Shown: positions 1 through 9,400 of the stretch, one piece after another
Numbering within the stretch: position 1 is the stretch's first letter
How the letters are laid out: each line of letters begins with the position of its first letter
DNA from: a bacterium
GTDB lineage: Bacteria; Armatimonadota; Fimbriimonadia; Fimbriimonadales; Fimbriimonadaceae
Direction of reading: 5' to 3'
Length of the DNA stretch: 64,000 nucleotides
Assembly (NCBI GenBank): GCA_027483535.1
Contig: JAIXUN010000001.1
Location: 1-64,000, forward strand
Notes under the pieces: model-generated
What the model was told of the DNA's origin: nothing
The model's database searches: none
The model's input: only the letters and a program-made list of their open reading frames with translations
Program-made: the position numbers and the translations under genes

Positions 1-37
1 CCATCACGCCCATTCCAACAAAGCCGATTTTCGCCAT
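1..37 (-). CDS. NAD-binding dehydrogenase, N-terminal tip only
   Basis: Only the first 12 codons are inside the window; the gene runs off the left edge. They read MAKIGFVGMGVM, the beta-1 strand and GxGxMG nucleotide loop that open the 6-phosphogluconate / 3-hydroxyisobutyrate dehydrogenase family (GarR, MmsB type). The ATG at 37 is preceded by GGGGAAG about 7 bases upstream, a good Shine-Dalgarno. Substrate cannot be told from this fragment. Confidence 0.7.
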   Translation of the reverse strand, partial: MAKIGFVGMGVM

Positions 38-244
38 TGATACTTCCCCGTTCTGGACCAAGATTGGCTTTCCTTGCCCCTCTCGGCGAGCTTTTTGCTC
101 GGGGGAGACGGGGCGGGGGCCGGCGCAATTTTGGTCTACTGGAGAGTACCGCCCCGGTGTGTTTGCGTGCCGGTTGGTTTAGTTGCAACTCTAAGCAGAT
201 GCCTCGGTCGACATCGTCCAGTCTTCGAAAGAGACTACTGCCGT
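38..244. other. intergenic region upstream of the dehydrogenase
   Basis: About 200 bases between the dehydrogenase start and the end of the first orphan gene. Overlapping short frames here have no recognisable protein features. Apart from the ribosome binding site of the dehydrogenase I see nothing in it. Confidence 0.4.
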
Positions 245-742
245 TCACAAAACAATCAGGAATCCTTGAAGTGCATGTTCCGGGTCCACGAACAGTTGAA
301 CACCTGCAAGATTGATCGTCTTCAGAGTAAGCAAGTTGGCACTGGGATCGATGCAGTGAATGCGATAAACGTCGCCCACTTTGGCGATCGTCACGCTGAG
401 AGCCGCCTCGTCATCTACGATGACATCTCCGAGGCTGAATGGGGCTAGCCCTTCGTCTTTAGGGACTTCAATAGCTCTCAATCTTTTCGAACTCAGCCAG
501 CCAAATATTTTCACCTTGGGATACGGTACGACCACTTCGATACCGATGAGCCGTTGCGCGGTATCGACATCTAGCACAACTGTCGCCGAAGCATTTTCAA
601 AAGAAATACATTTCAGTGGTTCATATTGTTCACGGGTGGCTAATCGTGCATAACAACACAACACCCCTGAAGCCTCTTCAATCGAGACAACGGGGACTCC
701 TTGAAGATGTTCCATACTCAACCTGTGTTTCATAAACTGCAC
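245..742 (-). CDS. orphan protein with DUF2283-like stretch
   Basis: About 165 residues, no signal peptide or membrane segment. A central stretch reading LDVDTAQRLIGIEVV resembles the strand-turn-strand of the small DUF2283 family (a D-x-D then GIEV), but the match is weak and the rest is not recognised. The open frame extends further upstream to 1033, but that would run through the next gene. I chose GTG at 742 because AGGA lies 8 bases before it; the ATG at 733 is the alternative. It sits last in a same-strand run of small orphan genes. Function unknown. Confidence 0.5.
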   Translation of the reverse strand: MQFMKHRLSMEHLQGVPVVSIEEASGVLCCYARLATREQYEPLKCISFENASATVVLDVDTAQRLIGIEVVVPYPKVKIFGWLSSKRLRAIEVPKDEGLAPFSLGDVIVDDEAALSVTIAKVGDVYRIHCIDPSANLLTLKTINLAGVQLFVDPEHALQGFLIVL

Positions 743-765
743 TTTGTCTTTCCTCGCACGCACGA

Positions 766-1140
766 TCAAAGAATCATCCAATAACCTGCATAGCCCACTC
801 CGTAGAGGAGCAATAAGTTGACTACGAAGAAAATGCATCCGGTCCAAGCCTTTTGCGATCGGGAGAGTTGCTTGGGGGTGACGCCGAGGTTGTTGATGAG
901 GAACACAACCAAAACGACGCCGAATATCCCTGGAACATAGAGAACCATCGCGGGCAGAAGGGTCGAGGCTACGCCAATTTGTGTAAGGATGGGCAAAAAG
1001 ATGTTTACCGGCCGCATGCGTGATCGTTCCCAAAAGAACATCGCGAACACTACCGAGACTGAGCTCACCACAATCACCGACAGCCAGTCTGGAATCCCCG
1101 CCAGATGGGGAAAAGATAGCGGAAAGTAGCCCATCACCAT
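766..1140 (-). CDS. small integral membrane protein
   Basis: 124 residues, mostly hydrophobic, with about four predicted transmembrane helices (roughly residues 17-35, 45-62, 64-83, 100-122) and a short basic loop near residues 90-97. The ATG at 1140 has GGAG 7 bases upstream. It is followed after 23 bases by the DUF2283-like gene, so the two are probably co-transcribed. No family recognised; an immunity or transporter-like role would be speculation. Confidence 0.6.
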   Translation of the reverse strand: MVMGYFPLSFPHLAGIPDWLSVIVVSSVSVVFAMFFWERSRMRPVNIFLPILTQIGVASTLLPAMVLYVPGIFGVVLVVFLINNLGVTPKQLSRSQKAWTGCIFFVVNLLLLYGVGYAGYWMIL

Positions 1141-1209
1141 CTATAGACTCCTATTCTTCTGCATTCATGAGACGAGCTCGATCAACACGATGCTCCTCTT
1201 CCGTTAACA

Positions 1210-1647
1210 CTAAACAACTGACCAATCCCCATCGAGCCAAAAGCCGACAAATTCGCTGATGACGGCATTGTTCAGTTCCAAGTAAAGCTTGCACTTATTG
1301 ACTTTATTTCGATAGACAAGTTTTCTGATGCTCGCGAGCGCATTTGTATTAATCTGACTCCTTGGGTCTTCGATAAACTGCTGCAAATTGTAGGAGTCTC
1401 GATCCTCGCGGTAGAGATTGGTTTGCCAGGACTCCGCCACTTCGCCATGCGCTCTCGTTGATCCACATATCCAGACAGTGCAATCGTGTTCGAAGGCTAT
1501 CGTGACATCTCGCTGTTCCCTTACAATCCTCAGAGTTGTCTCATACGGGTTCTCGAATACTTGGCTGAATTCAGCCAAGTGGGCCCATTGTTGAACGTAC
1601 TCTTTCAAGTACAGCACCAGAGGGCTTGGTATGGCTGTATCATTCAT
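1210..1647 (-). CDS. orphan soluble protein
   Basis: 145 residues, no signal peptide, rich in acidic and aromatic residues. It has alternating strand and helix character and ends in a Trp-rich stretch (FWLDGDWSVV). The start ATG at 1647 has GCAGAG close upstream. I recognise no family. Size, composition and setting resemble single-domain immunity proteins of polymorphic toxin loci, but no toxin gene is visible here, so this is only a possibility. Confidence 0.5.
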   Translation of the reverse strand: MNDTAIPSPLVLYLKEYVQQWAHLAEFSQVFENPYETTLRIVREQRDVTIAFEHDCTVWICGSTRAHGEVAESWQTNLYREDRDSYNLQQFIEDPRSQINTNALASIRKLVYRNKVNKCKLYLELNNAVISEFVGFWLDGDWSVV

Positions 1648-1772
1648 CTCTGCGCCTATCTTTAGTTTAAGTATAAGACATTCCTAGCTTTATTGAATAT
1701 GGCGGTGGTCTAAACAGTCCTAGCCGCTTGCTCATCGGCGAACCAATACTGCGACGAGCCACTCTCATGTTT

Positions 1773-2099
1773 TCAGACCTCTTCGACGATATCGACAAGC
1801 AGATTCTCGATCCCGAATTCGGCAATCGCCGCACCGATGTCGCGGCAAGCGATGAGCGCATTGTACGGATCTGCTTCTTCACGACGGTTGGAGTAATCCG
1901 GCCCGATGTGGAAGTCGACTTTCCGGCCTCGCTGGGTAAGCGGTGGGTCCCAATCTAGGCCTAGAATGAGCACCTTGTTCTCATGACACCAGAGCACTCG
2001 CTGCAGAGCGGCGATGGGATCGAGTAGGTTGAGGCGCGGTAGACGAAGCATCGGTGTCATGAACTCCTGGGCATAAGAAAGATTGAGATACGGACTCAA
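1773..2099 (-). CDS. orphan protein, coupled to upstream gene
   Basis: Up to 108 residues. The frame opens at TTG 2099, which overlaps the stop of the upstream gene as TTGA, suggesting translational coupling. An ATG at 2060 with AGGAG just 3 bases upstream is an alternative start. The segment TPMLRLPRLNLLDPI is repeated in degraded form about 625 bases upstream (2609-2686), showing that the locus has duplicated and decayed. No family recognised. Confidence 0.45.
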   Translation of the reverse strand: MSPYLNLSYAQEFMTPMLRLPRLNLLDPIAALQRVLWCHENKVLILGLDWDPPLTQRGRKVDFHIGPDYSNRREEADPYNALIACRDIGAAIAEFGIENLLVDIVEEV

Positions 2100-2584
2100 A
2101 GAGGAAGCCGACCTAAAACTAGCAACGCCAAAACCTCTTTCAAGTCCATTCCGTACCTAAACGGCAGTGCTAAGTTCAGCTCCGCTCGCCAGTTGGATGA
2201 ATTCCAATTCGTTAGCGTGATGATTACAGCTCCGTCATCTGGCATAGATAGTTGGACACCATTTACCTTAGGGACCTGATGGTCAAAAGAACTGGCATAA
2301 CCAGTCTCACCTAAATCGTTAATATCCAAGTCGATCAAAGCACCATTTTTCACTAAAGCGCTCAGGAGGGCGTCCTTTGAGTTTCGGCTGGTATAAAGGA
2401 CCTTCCTTAATTCCAGATATCGCTCCTGCACTAAAGGATGAACCGACTTTAGATAATAGCTACTGTGGATAACCTTGATATGTTGGTCCTCATAAGCGGC
2501 GTATGCACCACGAATCGTGAGCACACTAACTACCAACAGTGCCAGTTTTATCTGTTTGGTCTTTACACCTTTTGATCTTTTCAC
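2096..2584 (-). CDS. orphan exported or membrane-anchored protein
   Basis: 162 residues starting at GTG 2584, with AAGGAAG 8 bases upstream. Residues 10-30 form a basic then hydrophobic segment ending in AYA, a likely Sec signal peptide, so the body should be periplasmic. The mature part has no recognised motif. It overlaps the following orphan gene by 4 bases. AT-rich relative to hisD next door. Confidence 0.5.
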   Translation of the reverse strand: MKRSKGVKTKQIKLALLVVSVLTIRGAYAAYEDQHIKVIHSSYYLKSVHPLVQERYLELRKVLYTSRNSKDALLSALVKNGALIDLDINDLGETGYASSFDHQVPKVNGVQLSMPDDGAVIITLTNWNSSNWRAELNLALPFRYGMDLKEVLALLVLGRLPL

Positions 2585-2608
2585 GAATCTAGCTTCCTTC
2601 TTTTTTGT

Positions 2609-2686
2609 TCAGAATCTGGCACGGGGACTCTTCGCGTCGATGGGATCGAGCAGGTTGAGGCGAGGTGAACGAAGCATCGGTGTCAA
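2609..2686 (-). pseudogene. decayed partial copy of the 1773-2099 gene
   Basis: Positions 2638-2685 match 2012-2059 over 48 bases with about four differences. Read on the minus strand the copy gives TPMLRSPRLNLLDPI, then unrelated codons and a TGA at 2609. Only about 22 codons remain, so this is a remnant of a second gene copy or of a recombination between repeats. Confidence 0.6.
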
Positions 2687-2724
2687 ATACCCTTGATGTA
2701 AAAAACCGATAGACGTACGAAGGT

Positions 2725-3084
2725 TTAAGGGTACCCAATCGTTTGACTCTCTAGTTCCGAGGCAACCACGCGGTCCTTTTCGTCAATGTTCAACCAAACC
2801 ACCCATCTAGCCCCAACGCCGAGAAGGCTCAGCACGGGCTTGCCGATGATGATTACTTGCTCGGAGTCGTTTGAGACATCTGCAACCGCCAGCCCTTGCC
2901 CCTTAATCCGCTCCAGAATCTGTTTACTGGTTGTTTGCCCTGATCCACTCTCTTTGAGGATTAAAGCGAGCTGTTGGTTTTGTGCTTCGAATTCGCGCTG
3001 GGTGAAAAACAAAGAGATAACAAGGACCATCACGCCAGCTAACAAAACGCCCAAAACGTAAAGGAAAGATTTGAAAAGTTTCAT
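2725..3084 (-). CDS. orphan membrane-anchored protein
   Basis: About 119 residues from ATG 3084 (131 if ATG 3120 is used). From 3084 the protein begins MKLFKSFLYVLGVLLAG, a typical N-terminal membrane anchor, followed by a hydrophilic helix and a small beta-rich end (QVIIIGKPVL, RWVVWLNID). It lies downstream of hisD on the same strand. No family recognised. Neither start has a strong Shine-Dalgarno. Confidence 0.5.
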   Translation of the reverse strand: MKLFKSFLYVLGVLLAGVMVLVISLFFTQREFEAQNQQLALILKESGSGQTTSKQILERIKGQGLAVADVSNDSEQVIIIGKPVLSLLGVGARWVVWLNIDEKDRVVASELESQTIGYP

Positions 3085-3139
3085 TGCTTGCTTCGTGGCA
3101 GGACTCCGGCACTTAGCCATTCAGCCAGGCGTACAAGAC

Positions 3140-4564
3140 TCACCGATCTCGAATCGCATCGAGCCGGACGGTGGCGCCGTTGGCATGAGCCGGGAAGCCC
3201 TCTAACGTTGCCAACGCCTCGATAGCCGGGCCGAGTTCCCGCATGTCCTCTGGCGATGCCTGGACCACGCTTTGCAGCTTCAAAAACTCCGCGACCGAAA
3301 CCGGAGCCTGCCACCGAGCCGCTCCGGCGGTGGGCAGCGTATGAGACGGACCCAGAACGTAATCGCCCGCGCTTTCCGGGGTCCACTCGCCGACCAGGAT
3401 GCACCCGGCATTCGCGATACGCTCCAGCGCCTTTTCGGGATCTTTCACGGCAAGGCTAAGGTGCTCGGGAGCGATTCGGTTGCAGACCTCGCAGCCAGTT
3501 TCAAAGTCGGGTACCACAATGGCGCAACCGACCGTTTCAAGAGCCTCTCGCATAGAAGCCTCTCGGGGCGCACCGGTGAGCTGAAGCTCCAGTTCGGCGA
3601 GCACCGCCTGAAGCGCTTCGGTACCCACGGCGACCAAGAATCCGACGTTGTCTGGCGCGTGCTCGATTTGGGTGAGCAGGTCGGCGGCGGCGAATCGGGC
3701 GTTCTGGGTGCCGTCGAAGAAGACGCAAACCTCGCTGGATCCGGCGTAGCCGTCTAACCCCACCGCCCCCCAAAGCTGCCGCTTCGCCTCGTTTACAAAC
3801 TTGTTACCCGGACCCACGATCTTATCGACCCGTTGCACCGATTCCGTACCCAGTGCAAGGGCGGCAATGGCGGCGGCTCCGCCGACCTTGAACGCCTGGT
3901 CCACGCCCACCTCTCTCAACGCCACCAAAACCGCCGGGGGGAGAGTGCCGTCTTTCCGCGCGGGGGTGGTGACCGCGATTCGGGGCACCATCGCCACGGT
4001 GGCGGGGATGGCGTTCATGAGCACCGAGCTTGGATACGCCGCGTTTCCGCCAGGAACGTACACGCCGCCAGCGTTGATGCTGCGCATGCGCTGACCCACG
4101 CCGAGGTCGCCGCTTCTTGGCATGCGATCGAACTTATTGGACGGCCGTTTGGAGATCGCCCAATGGACCTCGATCGGCTTGCGGGGCTCACGCAGTTCCA
4201 GCACGTCCGCCATTCCGTGTGTGCTGGGCGAGTTGCCGAACTCGTCGAACCAGCCGTCGAGAATCACCTCTAGCTGATGCAGGTGAAAGGTGCGAACACG
4301 GTGAAGCGCAAAGCGCAGCGCCTCGAACTCCTTTCTTTCCAGGGCGGCTTCTTCGAGTTCTTGAGCGGTGACCTGGATGCTGCTCAACCCGGGAGCATCG
4401 AACTTGCGAGCGCTCTCCAGCAGGGCCTCGTCTCCTCGAGTGCGAACGTCTTCAATGATCTCGGCAACGATCCGCTCCAGTTGGGGGTCGCGGCGGATCG
4501 TTCCTCGATCGTCGATGAAAGACAGGTCGTCTTTCCCGGCTTCGACTACTCGCAAGTTCAACAT
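3140..4564 (-). CDS. hisD: histidinol dehydrogenase
   Basis: 474 residues. It catalyses the last two steps of histidine synthesis, NAD-dependent oxidation of L-histidinol to histidine, in the cytoplasm. Expected zinc ligands and catalytic residues are present: Q299 and H302 (LLTQIEH), E367-H368 (APEHLSL), D401 (SAGDY) and H460 (FPAHANG). The NAD-site signature GGVYVPGG is at 167-173. It is about 40 residues longer than usual because of an insertion at roughly 104-150, before GQRMRSINAGG. It follows gltX by 27 bases and is likely co-transcribed; no other his gene is nearby. Confidence 0.95.
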   Translation of the reverse strand: MLNLRVVEAGKDDLSFIDDRGTIRRDPQLERIVAEIIEDVRTRGDEALLESARKFDAPGLSSIQVTAQELEEAALERKEFEALRFALHRVRTFHLHQLEVILDGWFDEFGNSPSTHGMADVLELREPRKPIEVHWAISKRPSNKFDRMPRSGDLGVGQRMRSINAGGVYVPGGNAAYPSSVLMNAIPATVAMVPRIAVTTPARKDGTLPPAVLVALREVGVDQAFKVGGAAAIAALALGTESVQRVDKIVGPGNKFVNEAKRQLWGAVGLDGYAGSSEVCVFFDGTQNARFAAADLLTQIEHAPDNVGFLVAVGTEALQAVLAELELQLTGAPREASMREALETVGCAIVVPDFETGCEVCNRIAPEHLSLAVKDPEKALERIANAGCILVGEWTPESAGDYVLGPSHTLPTAGAARWQAPVSVAEFLKLQSVVQASPEDMRELGPAIEALATLEGFPAHANGATVRLDAIRDR

Positions 4565-4591
4565 TCGCTACGTACTACGAGGCGGTTGCCT

Positions 4592-6166
4592 TTAGGAAAG
4601 CATCGTTCGGGCACGGGCGACTCGGTTTTTGATTCGCTCCGGACCCAAAACCGCCATCAGTTCGAACAAGCCCGGACCCACGGTTTTGCCCGTGAGCGCC
4701 ACCCGCGTGGGGTGAACAATCGGACCCAGTTTGTCTAACCCGCTGGAGGCAAAGTAGTCTTTGATCGCGTTCTCGTACTCTTCCGCCGGGGTATCTGCCC
4801 CAAAGGTGCCGTTTTCGCAGCAGGCGGTGAGGAAGTCGAACAGGGCGGGCACGTGGGCCTGACCCGTGAACCACTTGGCGGTGGCCTTGGGGTCGTAATT
4901 CAGCGAATCATCGGCGACGATGAAGAACTCGCAGGCATCGCCGAAGTCCACCAAACTGCCGACGCGCTCTCGCTCTTCTTTAATCGCTTTCAGCACGTAA
5001 TCGCGATCCTCGTGGGCTCGTTTCACCAAGAACTGAACTTTGCCAAGCACCTCTTTGCCGTCGATCGGCTTTTGGTTCGGCATGGGTTCGTCTACAAAGT
5101 TCTCCCAGTACTGAACGGTGTGCGCTTCGGCAAGGAGCCCTTCAATCTCCGCCAGAATCTCTTCTGGCGACATGAGGCGAATGCGGTGACCGTTCAGCCA
5201 GCGCAGCTTCTCCATATCGAACTGACCGGGTGAGGGTTGCAGTCGCTCGATGCTGAACGCTTGGATGAGCTCTTGCTCGTCTTCGTAAACTTCCCTATCG
5301 TCTCCGGGCGCCCAGCCGATGAGCGCGATAAAGTTTTTGAGCGCGCCCTTCATGTAGCCCTGCGCCATGTAGTCCAGCACTCGGGTGGCGCCGTGTCGCT
5401 TAGAGAGCTTCTTGCCGTCTTTGCCCACAATCACCGGGCAGTGAACAAAGATGGGCGGTTGCCATCCGAACATCTCAAAGAGGGTCCAGTGGTACGGCGA
5501 GGTGCTGATCCACTCTTCTCCGCGCAGCACGTGAGTGATGCCCATGAGGTGATCGTCCACCATGGCGGCAAAGTGGTACGTCGGCATGCCGTCTGCCTTG
5601 ATGAGAACGGGGTCTGGCAGAGTGTTGGAATCGAATTCGATGCGGCCGCGAATGAGGTCTTGCACCACGATCTTCTTATCGCGGGGCATTTTTTGTCGAA
5701 TCACGTACGGCTTCCCTTCCGCAATGGCGGCTTCCACTTTTTCGGGCGAGGCGTCTCGCCAGTCGCCACCAAAGTAGCCCAAGGGCTGCTTGTTGATCTG
5801 CTGGAATTCGCGCATCTCTTCCAGCTCTTGGCTGGTCTCGAACGCCTTGTAAGCATGACCCTTCGCCTCTAGCTCGGCGATCCACTTGGCGTAGATGCCC
5901 TCGGCGGCGCGCTCGGATTGTCGGTATGGGGCGTGCGGACCGCCGACGTGGGGTCCTTCGTCGAACTGGATGCCCACCCATCGCAGGGTGTCGACGAACT
6001 CTTGCTCGCTCTCGGGGTTGTATCGGGTGCGGTCGGTGTCTTCAATCCGCAAGATCAGTTGTCCGCCCTTGTTGCGGGCGAATAGGTAGTCGAACAGGAC
6101 CGTTCGAAGAGCCCCTACGTGAAGCAGACCTGTAGGGCTAGGAGCGAAGCGTACGCGAACCGACAT
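4592..6166 (-). CDS. gltX: glutamyl-tRNA synthetase
   Basis: 524 residues. Class I synthetase that charges tRNA-Glu, and possibly tRNA-Gln if Gln is made by amidation. The HIGH box appears as HVGA at 16-19 after PSPTG, and the KMSKS box as KLSKR at 253-257. The C-terminal anticodon-binding region is helical and complete. The ATG at 6166 has AAAGGA 5 bases upstream; a -10-like TACCCT at 6178-6183 suggests a very short leader. First gene of a likely gltX-hisD transcript. Confidence 0.95.
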   Translation of the reverse strand: MSVRVRFAPSPTGLLHVGALRTVLFDYLFARNKGGQLILRIEDTDRTRYNPESEQEFVDTLRWVGIQFDEGPHVGGPHAPYRQSERAAEGIYAKWIAELEAKGHAYKAFETSQELEEMREFQQINKQPLGYFGGDWRDASPEKVEAAIAEGKPYVIRQKMPRDKKIVVQDLIRGRIEFDSNTLPDPVLIKADGMPTYHFAAMVDDHLMGITHVLRGEEWISTSPYHWTLFEMFGWQPPIFVHCPVIVGKDGKKLSKRHGATRVLDYMAQGYMKGALKNFIALIGWAPGDDREVYEDEQELIQAFSIERLQPSPGQFDMEKLRWLNGHRIRLMSPEEILAEIEGLLAEAHTVQYWENFVDEPMPNQKPIDGKEVLGKVQFLVKRAHEDRDYVLKAIKEERERVGSLVDFGDACEFFIVADDSLNYDPKATAKWFTGQAHVPALFDFLTACCENGTFGADTPAEEYENAIKDYFASSGLDKLGPIVHPTRVALTGKTVGPGLFELMAVLGPERIKNRVARARTMLS

Positions 6167-6409
6167 CGGTGTCCTTTAGGGTACCCGTGAGTCTGGTTGG
6201 GGGTGGGTTGTCGTACGTTGATCAAACTTCCAGCATCTAGGAGAACTGCGCGACACTCGAACGCAATCTTTCATAAAAACCTTTCAGTCTGCCAAAAAGC
6301 TTCCGGACCATTCCACGATTTGCAAATTACATTCAATTCACGATCCTTGAATAGATGAGCACAGTACTCCCCTATACAGTAACATAGGGCGGATTGAGGA
6401 TCACAGTAC
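6167..6409. other. divergent promoter region, gltX / NACHT gene
   Basis: About 240 bases, AT-rich, between divergently read gltX and the large NTPase gene. It holds the gltX -10 candidate near its left end and a perfect inverted repeat (6370-6389) close to the NTPase start. No small gene is supported. Confidence 0.5.
6370..6389 (+). promoter_or_regulatory. inverted repeat CCCTAT-N8-ATAGGG, candidate operator
   Basis: Perfect 6-base arms at 6370-6375 and 6384-6389 around ACAGTAAC, ending 20 bases before the ATG of the NTPase gene. The repeat contains the -10-like TATACA, so a bound protein would block transcription. The gene's Shine-Dalgarno (GAGGA, 9 bases before ATG 6410) lies just downstream. 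Confidence 0.4.
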
Positions 6410-9400
6410 ATGGCACTACCTGGTGGAGAATCTGAAAAGCTTGGGAACCATTATGAAAACACCTGGATCTCGCTGTGCCTCGCCAAGGTACTCCAAGGGA
6501 CGTTGACATCAGTTCATATCGAGCCACTTGGAGATACGTACAGTGTAGCGGAGTTGCGACTAACCACAAATGAAGGGGGGATCGAATATCATCAGGTAAA
6601 GCGCCAGCACTCAAAAGGCCCTTGGAATCTCTCGCGCCTTCTCGAGAAGGGCGTTATTCAAGGCTTCGCAGCGATCTTTACAAGGGAATCTCACGCAAAG
6701 TTCAAATTCATAAGCCAGGGGGAGTCCGAAGAACTTAGAAATCTGACAGAGGAATCTCGCAGCGTTCCCACTTATAAAGATTTTAGATCATTCCATCTGC
6801 AGGCAAAACGCAGAAGAGAACAGTTTGAAAACCTTGCTGACAAGACACAATTTTCACCCGACCAAACTTTTGAACTTCTAAGGTCAATTTATGTCGAAGG
6901 AGCACCTGACACCGTTCTACGTGAAATGCTCGGTGATAAATGTCGAATCCTAACGGACAACAACCCCGTTGAAGGTTCACTCGAATTAAAGCTGCGAGAG
7001 CTTTCACAAACGAACATGCATCACGATTGGGATCTCATCTCCTTGCACGATTACCTACAAAAAGCAGGAATAGAACTCTCTACAACGAACTTCCCAAAGT
7101 CTACGATAGCAGCCGTTTCTGATCAAACGTTACGATACTTGGACTCCATCCATCATTTTCTAATTGGAGGCGAGTCCATACAGCGCGATGATGCTTTCCT
7201 CGTCCTACAGAAACTGCAAGCAGATACAACCAGGCCGATCATCGTAATAACTGGTGGCGCAGGCACGGGAAAAACCAACGTATGTGGACAAATACTCGAA
7301 GCTGCCAAAGAGCTAGATTGGCTAACACTTGGTATCAGGTTGGACCGCCTCAGTTCTCCTCCAAATACGCCGAAACAGCTAGGTGAAGCCTTTGGACTTC
7401 CCGATTCTCCCTTAAGAGTCCTAGACGGTTTGGCAGCCAATCGTAAGAAGCTGCTCGTGATTGACCAACTGGATAACGTAAGTACTACCTCAGGACGATT
7501 AACTCAAGCCTTTGAAAGTGTCCGAGAGATGCTAGCAGAGGTTAAAGGAAGGGAGAACTGTTTCATCGTTCTGGCATGTCGAGAATATGATTTAACGACA
7601 GACGACCGGCTTCGGAAACTGATAGACAACGAAAGAGGTTTAGCAACTCAATATAAGCTTGGAAAACTCACTGAACAACAGGTTGTCGCAGCTCTTGAAC
7701 GGATTAGGAGGCATCCGACCCATCTCTCAACCTCCCAATTAAAAATCTTGCAAACCCCACTTTTCTTAAAGATATATGAGAATCTCAACGAAACAACCAA
7801 GTTTCAAACTGAGCACGACTTGTTTGGTGCATTCTGGTCTTCAAAGAGAAGAGAATTCTCTGTCAAATATCCAACAGCTAACATCAACGCCTCAATTACT
7901 TATCTTCTCAACCGTCTTCGAGCACAGAAGACTCTTTCAATAAGCGAACACTCCTTCCGGGTTCTCTTCCCAATTGAAGCAGACTATCTTCTTTCTGAGA
8001 GAATACTAAGTCATGATGAAGGACTGATCGGATTCTTTCATGAATCGTTCTTTGACTATTTGTTCGCCATGCACTTTGTCACTTCGGACGAAGATGTAAT
8101 CGAATATCTTCAACAACAAGACCAGATGTTGCACTGTCGAGGTGTAGTTCGCCAAGTTTTGACGTTCTTGAGAGCCGAAGACTTCACAACCTATAGAAAA
8201 ACACTTCAAACGTTACTTACTTCACAAAATGTCCGCTTTCATCTTAAAAGAAGCATCTTTGATTGGCTACGAACCCTGCAAGATCCCGAAGTCGAGGAAC
8301 TCAACCTTCTAATCGAATGCCGACAGAGCACAGATCACTCTTTGGGATTGTGGAGTGAGATAACGATGCGATCATCTGCGTGGTTTGATTTAATCTACAA
8401 GACAGGTTGGTTAAAAACCTGGCTCGATCAAACTAACACGAAAGACAGTGATTTAGCAGTGAATCTGGTGTGGACAGTGGCTCGCGAACGCGCGAACCTT
8501 GTAGTCGAGATACTGCATTCCTGGTTAGACCTTGCGGGTTCATTTCCAGCTCATGCTACCAAAATAATCCATTTCATGGAATTTGATGACGCCGAAGGTC
8601 TCCCGGAGCTCTACTTAAAAATGATCGACCGGGGACTCATTAGCGTTGATGAAATGCCCTTCGGCACGCAAACGAGGATGATGACATTTGAGTTAGCGAA
8701 CCGCTCGCCTACAGTAGCAATGCAAGTGCTAGAGGGCTGGTTCAGTCGAGTGCTGGAAGATGCGCGAGTCAGAGGTGTATCGAACCCGTTCAGGAGTTAT
8801 CGCGAAGATCATGCTTTGCATCGTTTTCATAGCTGCAGCGATGTCCTAAAGATCGCGGCGTCATGTGCAACCAGCTTTGTTGACTTTTTTCTTCCCGTGG
8901 TAATTTCGCTCGCACGCGAGAATCTTCAAGAACGACGCAGGAACGAGTTAGTGACTGACTCGATTTGGTGTTTCAAATCGTTTGGCTCAAGCTTGGATTT
9001 ATCAGATGACATTCTTGAGGGGCTTATCATCGCCTTGAAAGCCCTTGGCGCAAAGTCACCACAACAATGCGATCCACATATCAGATTCCTCCAAGGAAAC
9101 TTAGACCTTGATGTAGCCTGTTGGCTTCTCGTGAGAATGTTGCAAAGCAATGGGCAGGCTTTCAGGGATTTAGCACTAGATTTACTTGTTTCCCTGCCTG
9201 CTGCGAGGTCACAATCGTGGTCGGATTGCCATAACTGGGAATCAAAAAATCTGATTGCAGTAATCACTCCGTTCCTGAGCAGAGATCAACTGAACAGTTT
9301 ATTTGACGCACTCTTGGATCACTTCGAATCATGGGAGTATTTGCAAAAAGATGATCTTCGGGGTCGGATGAGACATTTGCAGGGCTCTTCACTGGGATTT

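Noticed and set aside
1210-1647. Calling the orphan genes immunity proteins
   Set aside because: No toxin gene or recognised immunity family is visible in the window, so the label would be a guess.
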